From NCBI GenBank assembly GCA_963930775.1, contig OZ005694.1:8386899-8450898 (forward strand): a stretch of 64,000 nt of DNA, given 5' to 3'. Shown in pieces: positions 1-11,200 of this stretch. The translations under genes were made by a program, and so were the position numbers. The stretch's first letter is position 1, and every line of letters starts with the position of its first letter. Source of the DNA: Cliona cf. orientalis. Its lineage: Eukaryota > Porifera > Demospongiae > Clionaida > Clionaidae. The notes under the pieces are model-generated. The model worked only from the letters and a program-made list of their open reading frames with translations. It was not told where the DNA came from and did not search any database.

Positions 1-143
1 CAGAAGTAGTGCGTTTACTAGCAGGTAGCTACTAATTCTGGTGATTTTTCAAAATATATTCTATTTATTCGAAAATATAGTATTTGCAGGTACAAAAAAT
101 TGGGCAAATCGCTAATTTCACATTTAGTACCCACAAACAAAAT
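1..143. repeat. Truncated copy of the TTTGYGGGTAC inverted-repeat family
   Basis: Matches 14864-15056 along its length (words AGTAGTGCGTTTA, TTCTATTTATTCGAAAAT, AAATCGCTAATTT, TTTAGTACCC), cut by the left window edge. It lies in an intron or the end of gene A. Confidence 0.7.
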
Positions 144-3100
144 GGATATGATATTGTATGAATGATTCAGTACTTACTCTGGCCAATCTGCTCTGAAAGC
201 TGGCTCGTTAGCAATAGCAGCCATCACATCTATACAATATTATGCCAGAATACATTAATACATAGTGAACAGTATTGTATGACCATGGCAGAAATTTTTT
301 CAAGAGAAAGCTTAAACAAGCTCTCATTAATGGCGAAAAAAAATTTTTCCCGCCAGCAAATTTCTTGTCCTGTGCCACAGTTAATATTATTAGCTATACA
401 TAAGATTCTTCTATGCTTACATATCTGATTCCCTTGTCTGTTGTAGACAGCATTGACGAGAGTGGGGTATCCAAGAAAGTCCGGGTCAGTTGGCCATGCT
501 GTTTTATCAAAGCCGAAGGTCAGGTTGAGACGCAGGCGAAGACCGAGTTCAGTGGATCTCAAGCGATTACCATAGAAATCATTGGGATCTGCTGTAAACT
601 GAATGAATGAATACAAGTTTGTGTTATAGAAAATCATGCAAAATTACCAATAATAATCACTAAGTTAATTAGCACCATTTACCCTGGAATATAGTCCATT
701 GATGTAATCATTATCGAAGATCTGTGCAGGATACGCCGCTTGTGAGGTGATCGCTTCCACCTTCTCAATTGACCTCTGCTTGGAGAGGTCACTCAGCCAG
801 TCCATTTGATTGACACGCTCTTTAAAACCTTGCAGTATGTAGTCGATCATCATCAAGACACCCTCCTATATAATTATATAGCCATGATGATAATAACAAT
901 ATTGCAAGAGTATTATTATTATTATACGAAGAGGGGGAGGGGTGATCCAGTAGTCTGGCCAGCTAGATCCACTCCCCCCTCTCCTGTTGCATGAGGTTTA
1001 TCGTCCACTATAAAACTCAAACTAATAATCTGGAGAGGGCCGGGACAAGGTCACAAGGGTCTAACTGGCCAGAGTAGGTGACCTGGAGCTAACTATGCAC
1101 ACCAGTCTATATAGCTATATAGCCATAATCGATGATCTTATCAACTCCGAGTCCCACACAAACTGATGTACAACTTGAACGTTGGCCCATCCCCCCTCCC
1201 CCCACCCCACAATATTATTATAATAATTGTAGTATGTATGGTATTTAGGCATGCCAACCCTTGTTCCCTCTGGGACGAACTGCTCCACAAACGGCCTAGC
1301 CAGAGCAATTGGTAGTGTTCTTTGCACAAAAGAGACACAGGCTACAAGATCTCCAGGTGTAGGATCCGTGAAGTTGTTTCTTCGTCCTATAGCAAGTGGT
1401 AGTAGTATGCACATGCAGTAATAGAGGGACAGTAAATGATGAAGATTTATAGCTAGCTACTTACCTGCAAACTGACGGCTCAAACTTGAAACTTGAGACA
1501 GCACAAAGAATATCTTGGTATAATCACGAACTGTTCTGTGAACACAAAGATTATAGTGATGAACATGGCTCATGATAAATTATTGCATGGTAGCTAAAAG
1601 TCTAAATTTCAGAAATTTCATGCTACACTGCGGCTCCCAAAATTTGCCATAGAAGCAACCCAGCATGCAGGTCAACCCACTGAGTCAGCATAAAATTAGT
1701 ACTCCATATTATTATGCAACATGTATTCTAACCTAGTACACATGCACCTGCTTGTTTAACAGTTACAATATGGTCACAAAGTGGTATAAGGTTTTAATTT
1801 TTGTATGGGTATGTATATAATTAACTTAATTACTCTTGACTGGTGTTCTGAAGTAGTGGCCCCAGTCTTTCAAAGTAGGCTGGTGTGGTGACAACAATCT
1901 CAAGGTTTTCAGGAACTTCCAGTCCAGAAAGATCGACGAAGATGTAGTTTATGAATCCTTCCCAATTAAACTACACAACATGTTTAAAATTAATATCCTA
2001 GCATAAGTTGCACTATATATTAGTTAGACACTGTTTAGGAAGTTTCTATGTGATTTAGAAGACCGAAGGACTCTATATAGAATCCCGAGCGAAGCGAGGG
2101 TTCTATGAGAGCCCTGAGGTCTTCTAAATCACATAGAAACCGACTAAACAGTGTCTAACAAGTTTAGATCATATAGCTTTGTATTGCTAAGAGCCAGAGG
2201 GCAAAACTTGTAGGTGACTATGAAAATCTTGTAGGTGACTATGAGATATAGATACCTGTCAGTAGCCAATCAAATTGCAGTATTTGTTACAGCTATGATC
2301 TAAAAACTAGATATATTATTAATACTGTAATCAATGTCACATGTTGATTATTAATAATATTTTATAGTAGTATACGTAACTTACTCCTGGCCACAGTGTT
2401 TGCAAACGATTAATTGTATAGATGTTGCTTTCGTTGAGAAGAGGTACAGCATCACCATTCATAATATCTGGTACCTTTGATCGTGGTTCACGAATCTGTA
2501 TAATTATTATATTGCAACACAAATATTTAATAATCTTGTGCATGCAGATGACACCAGTAGCTATACACGAATTCTCTGTATATATTATTATATATGGCAT
2601 TGCAGGTTAACTTTTATCTTACTTCATTTAATCTCTGGTCAAACTCGAATACATTTTGAAGGGGCTCAACGTAGGTAGTTATATTAACCGACGCATTGAG
2701 CTGTGATAAGATGGCTGCTACCTATAAATAAAGACATTGTCGTATCAATTGAATATTAAATTTTGATGACCTATAATATACATTCTGACTAGCGTTAACT
2801 ACGTTACTCAATTACTTTAGTTGTATCCAGAGTGAAGTCTGTTAGTGATAGCAACTGCTGCTCAAACTACACGCATGAAAAAGACATACATGTAATCATT
2901 AAGTTAAACAAAGCCAATAGTGTTTTAGTTTCATGCATTGAAGAGGTAGCTACTGAACTAGAGAAGAAGGGATGATGGGAAGTAAATGTTTATTAAGTGG
3001 CTGAACTTACGTGAAGGGCATACTTTGATCTACTCTGGGTAACAGCGTTAAAGAATGGTTTGAGATTGAAAAGTGCAAAGCTTCCGAGTGCTTTCTCATA

Positions 3101-5321
3101 GAAGAAAGATGTGCTGTTTATGGACCAAGGCGGAGAAGATGTGTCTGGGATTCCAATCAGAGGCCACCCTCCTGTGTGAATTATTAACTATTAGTGGTAT
3201 ACAGCGACTAAATAGAAAATTAATTTGGCGAAACCACTTGACTTTCTCATAAAAGTCACTCCCATAGACATGCATGCATGCAAATCACTCTGTTTAAGTT
3301 ACACTCATGCATGTAGGTAACGTACCCAATGAGTCTCGAGTCAAATTGAGTAGAGGAGTGGCTCCCAGGCTCTCAATGGCAGCGGCATCCATGCAAGACT
3401 GATAAAGGTCAAAGGCTTTCCCTAGAGCTTCAAGTCCACCGCTGTTTCCGTTGGCAATCATGTTGGCCAGTCTCTCGTATATGGTGAGCTGTGGTTTAAG
3501 CAGCTGATTTTGTACTTCTCTGCCTGCATAGTTGTATATTTAATGCTGTAACCATAATCATAATTGTTTATTTTGCTCAACGAGAATTATATAGCTGTTA
3601 TGAATAATAATAAGTATGATATTTATAACTATAGCGTGATTATGATTGTCCATTCATTGCTACGTACATTGCTAAAATTTAATATTAAATTATCAATGCC
3701 GGTAGCTATGACCAAATTAATTTTTATGCTGCTCACTATCCTCTAGAAATGCACTACTAAATTCTTGCCAGACTTTCTGGTTAACTTTCTGGTTTTTCTA
3801 ACAGAAATTATGGCTTATGGCCACACATTATTTTAACATAATTATAGGATTGTATTGGTTACAGTGCACCTGTGTACATGTAGCTAGCTCTCACTATCTG
3901 AACCGTTTCACGTGATTCAGATAGTCACGCATGAGTGAGCAGATGGGCTCTGAAGTTATCAGTGACTATATAAATATTATAGCCCTGTTCCAGCCCACAC
4001 AGCCTATACCATGCACTAGCTTTATCAATGTCATAACTTAAGTGGGGCGAGTCTGCGCGCATGCATGCACTGTGGAGCATGGGTAACTGGTAGTGTAAAA
4101 AGTACAATTAACTCACCTGGAGGAATCAAGTTTCTCTGCCCCCAGTTTCCACAAGAAAATTGATAAAAATTTTGACAAGGGTCGACAGACTGATTCATTG
4201 CAGATGATATTTGTGCTGCCAACTGAACACATCCTTGGGTGGTGCATATGTCGGGGCCGGAATCTGTCGGAGACATGGTAGGACCACCCGTTTGACTTGA
4301 AGACTGGGATTGGGACTGTACTCCGAGTGCAATGGCCAAGCCGATTACTGCAATGATGGCTGAAACTATGCAAATAAACCATATTTTTTTAGTGAATAAT
4401 TCCTGTGTCCTGGCCAATCCATTGGTATAATAATACAGCGCTTAATGCATGCCTGCATCCATGTTATTATGTCATTAAATATTAGCTTGTGGTTAGCATA
4501 CCTGCCAATCTATCAAAACCTGAAAGTGGGACAAAATCTTTGAAAAAGTGGGATTTTTGGCCTGAAAGTGGGACATTGCTAAGAAACTTGGCAAAAATAG
4601 CCAAAATTACCAAGTTTGTTAGGAAAAAAGTGCACCGAAAAAAGTCACAAAAAATAGGGACAAAACTTATTTTAAGCAAAGAAAAAGCGGGACAGTGCAC
4701 CAAAAATAGGGACTGTCCCTCCAAAATAGGGACGGTTGGTAAGTATGGGTTAGCTAGCTACGGTACTAGACTGTCAACTAATATTGAAAGTAGGAAGAAC
4801 AAGTTTGAAGCACTTAGTATACTACTGAATGCCTACATGCTGTTAGTGTACTCATTGCAAGCAAAATTAATAGAAACAATGAGCATTGAAATATTTTGAA
4901 GCAACTGACTTACTTGCAATTATGGCAAAAAGAACCAATAGGAGGAACAAGCACTGTCCAGACTTTCCACCCTTCCTTTGCGTCCTGGTGATCTCTTCCT
5001 CATCTGGACCATGTTCTTCAGACACCATTGGTTCAAGATTTGAGCTGTTCAAGTTGTATGCATATGCATGTACACAGACAGAGGTAGCTCAGGTTAACTT
5101 TGAACTACAATACAACAACACGTATATAATTAATTTTGGCTATTTTTGTGTCCAATAGTCGGTACCTCAAGACTCAAATTTTATTGGTGATTCAGAACAG
5201 GACAATACAACTACCAGGTATACATGCATGATACTGCATGAGTCAGTGACAGTCTATGTATAATAATATGTATACTAGGGGGCAAATTGACTCACTCTAA
5301 TACGGTATATTGGCCTTCCAT
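1..5321 (-). CDS. M13 metallopeptidase gene A (neprilysin/ECE-like), 3' part outside window
   Basis: Partial gene. Fourteen exons are visible, in transcription order about 5296-5321, 4914-5044, 4117-4365, 3326-3523, 3011-3169, 2812-2866, 2623-2723, 2385-2502, 1834-1972, 1466-1534, 1250-1395, 682-857, 423-598 and 178-229. The start ATG (5319-5321) opens MEGQYTVLD, followed by an acidic cytosolic tail and one membrane anchor (LFLLLVLFAIIAISAIIAVI), so a type II membrane protein. After a Ser/Gln/Thr stalk come the M13 N-terminal signatures VDPCQNFYQFSCGNW, GGWPLIGIPD and, near the left end, PTLVNAVYN, the equivalent of the family's substrate-binding Asn-Ala motif. The HEXXH, ENIAD and C-terminal CxxW exons would lie left of base 1. 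M13 enzymes cleave small peptides at the cell surface; the substrate is unknown. First and most diverged copy of the tandem array. Exon edges marked approximate carry a few bases of uncertainty. Confidence 0.85.
2023..2159. mobile_element. Foldback element with CGAGCGAAGCGAG centre
   Basis: Inverted arms of about 40 bases: GTTAGACACTGTTTAG at the left, CTAAACAGTGTCTAAC at the right; GTTTCTATGTGATTTAGAAG also pairs. The loop contains CCCGAGCGAAGCGAGGG. In an intron of gene A. Confidence 0.75.
4497..4747. mobile_element. GGGACAGT-rich inverted-repeat element
   Basis: Ends CATACCTGCCAA and TTGGTAAGTATG are inverted with one mismatch and one shift. The interior repeats AAAGTGGGACA and AATAGGGACA several times. 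A related GGGACAGT fragment is at about 13070-13130. Lies in the second intron of gene A. Confidence 0.55.
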
Positions 5322-5460
5322 TGTTGAATACGGCTGAAGATATATAGGCACACGGAGGTCAGACGAGGCTGCAGCTGTAGCACGGTTCTGCTGGGACTCT
5401 GAGTCTCACCTCCCCTTTGACTGATACCAGTCGCGATCGCGTAGCTTTTTTATGTGCCCG
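5322..5460 (-). promoter_or_regulatory. Core promoter region of peptidase gene A
   Basis: Minus-strand reading shows a degenerate TATA-like word CATAAAAAAG (5445-5454), about 125 bases upstream of the ATG, next to a GC-rich stretch containing CACCC-type words. The same arrangement and spacing occurs upstream of genes B and C, which supports the call. Confidence 0.5.
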
Positions 5461-7555
5461 CATGCACGCGCAAGCCCCACCCCCCGCACCCTAGCCCTGC
5501 ATGCTGCAAGCAAGCAACGACGCGCGGCGGATATGATCCATGCACTATACCGGATGCATGGCATCCAGATCATCACTATGAATATACTCCTAGATCCTGA
5601 CCCCGGAGCCATTGTTATGCTGGCACCATTCTTCTCACCCCCTTGTCTGCAGCTGCATGACTGTGAATTTCTCCAGCCACGCTATAGTACTAGCACCAGC
5701 CTGGATGGCAATGTGGTCACTATGATGTCATTGTGTGATGTAATGTGGGCGGCAGTGATCTGACAATGATTTGACATGTTGGAAAAATACCCTAATAATT
5801 ATTTTGGTGAGTTAATTCTATAGTAATTAAATTAAATGTATGATAACAATATCATTGACTACTTTGTATACACCTTGTCATATCCTTGAACTTCTAGTCT
5901 GTAGGGTGTTACCCTTGTTCCAGTTATGATTGCAATGATGGGCGTTAATCTGCATGACCTTGAGACTAGACCCAGTCAAAGATAAGGGGAAAGGGGCTGG
6001 AAACTATGAGAGTTAAACTTAATCATGCCAATGCTTGGAATTTGTGAAGTGATAGTTATCAGATTCTTAAGTGTTTGAAGAGCACCGGTCATCCCCACGA
6101 TTGATAAAACTGCTTTGGGACGAGCTCGAGGCTAGCTATAGCTATTATTACACGAGTATGAAGTTAAAAAACCTAAAATTAATTACAGTTGCTCTGAGTC
6201 ATTAACATAATTTTTGTGATGTATTATTAGAGTCGGTAATTCTGCTCACTCGTGTATGTAGCTATTATGTACACACATAATATTATTATAGTCTAATGAG
6301 ATAATATTATAGGCATAGAATCTGATTGCATGCTATAGCGCTCTGAATAGCCGTTATTAATATTGAGAGCCATGGTAGACTAGTTGCTGCCATGACCCCC
6401 ATGCATTTGATTCGAGCTACTGTGGGAGAGTACATAGGCTAGCTATAGGCCGGCGGGGGATGAGACACCGAATCTGTGGCCAATTTCTGCGGTGAGTCTA
6501 ATAGTTCACAGCAGCTCTTAATTGTTTTGAGATCAGAAGAAGGGGCGTAAAGTGCTGCATGATATCGATCACGCCACTACGGTGGTCTGGAATGTCGTGA
6601 TGTGCACGTGTGTGTAAGTTTGGGGGGAGGGGAGAGACCGCACGTACTGTAGCTACTAAGCTTCCCATAATGCAGTATATCAGTAGTCACACTGGTCGTC
6701 TAGCTTAGAGTCATCCTGCAAAATTAAGGTTGAATCATACATCCCCTTCCTCCCTTCCTGCAATTCCCCTCGACTTAACTTGGCACCACTGATCTGTGAT
6801 GGTTGGGTTGTTAATTTTTTTAAGTCAGAAAGGTTACAAGGATGTGGATGTGAGTGAGAGAGTCAAAGCCAGGAAACTGATAGCGCTATGGCCACTGTTC
6901 CTATTGGAAACAGACTACTGGGCACCACTTCAAGAGACAAACTGTTGACCACCCACTCTGTGATGTTGTTACCCTAATAGCCTTAATTTAATAATCATTG
7001 GTTGATAAGCCAGTGTGCCTATGACATGTACTGTGCTATGCAGGTCGAGAGCCACTGCCTATATTTACCCTTTCTACTGGACAACTGACTTACAAAGCAC
7101 AGTACATGTACATGTAGCTATCTGGCCAGACCTATATAGTACCTGTAGGAACAATAAACATTCTATAGTACTGTTTTCAAACAAGTGGTATGCATATGAT
7201 GTCATCAGCAGGAAGTAGGGTTAGGCTATAGCTAAGGGGACTCCATAAAGTCGACCACAATGAATAGGTCAGTGTAGCCAGATCTAGCTGACCAATCACC
7301 TAGTGGCACGTGGGTGGCCCAAACGCTAGAGAGAATTCATGGATTGAGGCCCAAAAGTAATTGGCGCCAAAGAGTCTAAAATACAGTGTGGTATAGACAC
7401 CAAATTAGCCCACAATAGGCCTACTGTACAGAACGTTCCCACCAATAGCAACAACATGGTTGGATTATCAGTGATGAGGTACTAGGTATGTAGTAGTATC
7501 TCATCATAGCTATCTTCATTAAGTCACTAGTAGCTATCCTGGATTCCTGATTGAA

Positions 7556-7603
7556 TATATCGATATCGTATCAATATACTATATTGATACGATATCGATA
7601 TAT
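7556..7603. repeat. Near-perfect 48-bp palindrome
   Basis: ATATCGATATCGTATCAATA is followed after a few bases by its reverse complement. AT-rich, intergenic between A and B; could extrude as a cruciform. Confidence 0.8.
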
Positions 7604-7952
7604 TATAGTGTGCATGTAGTATTGTGTCTCTCTATTAGCTAATCTTTACTAGTCATGCATAGCCAATGTGTGTATTCAGTGGTGTGCCAGACCATTTAGC
7701 CCCTACCATTCGGATCATTGTTATATGTGTTCCCCGTCATCATGCACGCAAGCACCAGCTAGTTTATATCAATTACTAGTGAGCTGCATGCAGACTGATT
7801 GATGGACTGTACTGGTTAGCTACTGTATCACTGCATGGCCCCACAAAACAGTACTAGTACATCCTATCATGTGACATGCTAGCATGTGACATGCTAGCGG
7901 CAGTTACCATAGTTGTACACATTGGTTGACGACCTTTACCAGATAGGGTAAT

Positions 7953-7958
7953 TTTATT
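7953..7958 (-). promoter_or_regulatory. Candidate poly(A) signal of gene B
   Basis: AATAAA on the minus strand, about 265 bases past the stop codon. Position is plausible; no other support. Confidence 0.35.
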
Positions 7959-8222
7959 TTCAGCATACGGTATAGTGTAATAGTACACACAAGCTATGAA
8001 AATCATCCGATCCAATTGCTAACAGATTTCTGTATGGACAATGTAGATTAGGTAGTCATTAGGCAACCATATTCGATAGCTATAATAATCTAGTGTTAAT
8101 TATTAGCAGCGGCTGTCCTTATCTAGTTAGATAATACTATAATATTATAGGTCTTTGTTGCTATACTGCATAACTAAACTAGCTAATCATGTTTCACATA
8201 GAGTGTCAAAGTTCTAATTAAA

Positions 8223-11200
8223 TCACCATATCGTGCACTTGTTGGTAGGATTCATAGCAGTTCCTGCTGGACAATTGAATGCTTCAGCAAATTCCGGGGA
8301 GTTAGCCACTGTACGAACCCTGCATAATATTATTATTATATATGCCAATTGTAGCTAGTTCAAACAGTAAAACCCGGTGTGCCCCTCTCCACATAAACTT
8401 AATTACAACAACAACGGAGCTACTGCATGTAACATGTACAGTAATACCAGCACGTTGCCCACTCCAATCTGGCTTCAATTTTTCTAGGAATAGTATTATA
8501 CAAGATACATAATAATATTAATACATTACCGCTTTCCCCCTTTCCCTTAGAGATATAAAAAGTACTGTTACTTGAATACTTTACCTGGCAGGGTTTGGTG
8601 CATGCACACCACCACCAAGAAATTGATCGTAGTACGAGGGATTGTATGCCGATTCACACCAAGTCTATAATATGTGTATACAGAGAATATAATACTAACT
8701 GCTCACAGATTCTCATTACTGTTAGCAAGTATACTATAGTGACTTAATACCTGACCAAATGCGATGAAGAACAGCTGCTCAGGAGTGTACGGGAGTGTTG
8801 GAAGCTTGAGTTGGGGAGTCGTCTCTGCCCTCATGCGATAGGCCTGTAGTATTATTATTATTATAGTTAGACTATGGCCTATATATAGAGTGGTTAACTT
8901 TGTTTGATTGTACACTCGAGGTGCGTATTTAGTGGCTTTACTATGTACACCAGCACTTTGTACCTTCCCTTAGAATATAGTTGTACTGCAATCTGATTGG
9001 TAACTCAGACGTCTCTATTCCACATAGAGACCTACAAGTATAGCTAAGGGCAAAGAAAGACGCACAGTGCAACAGTAGCCTAGTCCTCAGGTCAACCAAC
9101 TACCACGGTTATATAGTTGCTATATTCTATAAATCAGTTAGAGACCTCGTCCAATGGTCTCTACGCTTTTAAGAGACCTTCAGGCCCTTAGTAGCACCCT
9201 CGCTTCGCTCGAAATGCTATAGCCTCGGGACTTAAAATGCGTAGAGACCTTGGACTCGGTCTCTAACTATTATTTAGGTACAGCTGCACAGCTGTGGTGT
9301 GGCTTCATGTATGCTGAGCCTTGTATTCATGGATACAACTGGCCCCTGGTATAATTATATGGATGGCAGTTATACCCTAGAGTATAACCGCTGCTTTCTT
9401 GTATCCTTGGACTTCTTGAATACTAAGGAAATCGGACAAACTTCATAATTAATTATGTGATTAAAAGTTACGAGGTCTTAGATATTTTTTACTCAGTACC
9501 GTTTATATTGAAATTTTCCCCAGCATAAAGTATTCCCTAATTTTGCAACCTGCTCTCATTGGCAAAATTTATCACACTAATTTGACTGCATAGAGGATAT
9601 AGTGACCTTTACCACACTGGCGAGAATGTATTCCCCCAAACTTTTCTGCAATACAACGATAGCTGGATAATTGGCAATATTTTTATCCAGCGGAAATTCC
9701 ATGTATACTATATGGCATTATAGGCGTGCTTATAAGTAGCTGAGTACTGCATATATTGATGAGGCCCCATTATAATAATAATTATTAGGCTGAAGCATGC
9801 AGCTGTCTGCAGTCATTTTTATGCTACCTGTTTCCTAAAGTTTCATGCACACAGTGGTAGAGTAGAATCCAGACTCACTCTGAATGAGGTAAGTAGTCCT
9901 CCTGTGTCTGCAATGTTTTCTGGAAGTGTTCTATCCCCATTCACCTGAATCGCATGGTTGGAGGGGAATAAAATTGACAACGATCATTACAATCATGCAG
10001 ATTATGATTACTTGTTACAGTATAGTGTAGCCAATAATTTATAAGCTTCATGTCATAAAAAAAGCATCATAATATAATAATATTATGAGCTTTGTAAGAT
10101 ATATTCACTGAGCACCACTTTGAAATTCCCTACCTTGTGACTCTTGTTTGACTGCACATGCAATTGGCAGCTAGCTACAATGTAGTTTAGAGGCACGGCT
10201 AGTTAATACGCTAAAACGACCTACTGCATGCACGTGCATGCATACATAGATGTACAGCTCATACTTAGAGGTGTATGTATAGGGCTTAAGCAGTTATTAT
10301 TACAGACCCACCTTATAACCCGAAACATTGTACTGGTTGTATTGGTCGATGAAACACTGCTTTCTGTTATTAAACTCATCCTGTGATTTATTGCTCCACA
10401 TCATTTGTCTGATACCATCTTTATCATACTGTTGACCTGCCAATTGATCAGGGGTAGGGTTTCATTTGGGGGGGGGGGGGGGGGGGGGTGGGGGGCATTT
10501 GGCCCCATTTTGGAAGCTGGCTGCCCCCCTTGAGAATAGCCACCATCCATACACGCAATACATGTACAAGTAAACAGACTTAGTTTGAATGGTGAAAGTG
10601 TCCAAAGCGGCAGTTTTGCTCATTTTTAACCCATAAACTAGCTGAAGCTTCGCACCACGTGCAGTGGGAAACATACTATATCCTTGCTTAAAATGGAGGG
10701 GAACCAGTGGATATTACTGACAGGCTTTTGCTCAGAAGCCACCAGAAACAGTCTCAGAAGTTGAAACATTAAAAAAATTTCCTGGGGGAGCATACCCCTA
10801 GACCCCCTAGTATAATCAAGTTAATGAGCACTACGTCATTCTTCGCAGATGGAAAAACACTTGAAATATTACTATATAGTCTTTGCCCCCCCCCCCTTAA
10901 GTCTGCAATTATTGTGTTTGCCCTCCCCCCTTGATGAAAATTCTAAATGAGAGGGATAAATTAATATAATGGTACAGTAGAATCCCAGTGCTGCCAAATT
11001 TGGGATTTCATTTGTACTAAGGCCAATCATGATAGATAGATAGATAGATAGATAGATATAGTGGAACCTCTTGGTTTGTTTTAAACTTGATATAAGTTGT
11101 CCACATAGAATCTTTGTTTGCATGTCTCTTCTTTCTTTCACATACTAAACTATTCCTTGGCCTCCCTAAGCTAGACACTATTGGCTAGCTATAATTCAAA

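Larger units (their letters stand above)
5461..8222. other. Intergenic DNA between peptidase genes A and B
   Basis: No gene supported. It holds the far upstream region of gene A, a short tandem duplication (ATGTGACATGCTAGC twice, about 7868-7899), a near-perfect palindrome at 7556-7603, one copy of the GACGACCTTTACC word (7928-7940), and the 3' UTR of gene B next to 8222. Short open frames here show no protein-like composition. Confidence 0.6.

Noticed and set aside
5452-5763. 103-codon plus-strand open frame upstream of gene A
   Set aside because: Overlaps the gene A promoter region, has no recognisable domain and no supporting splice sites.
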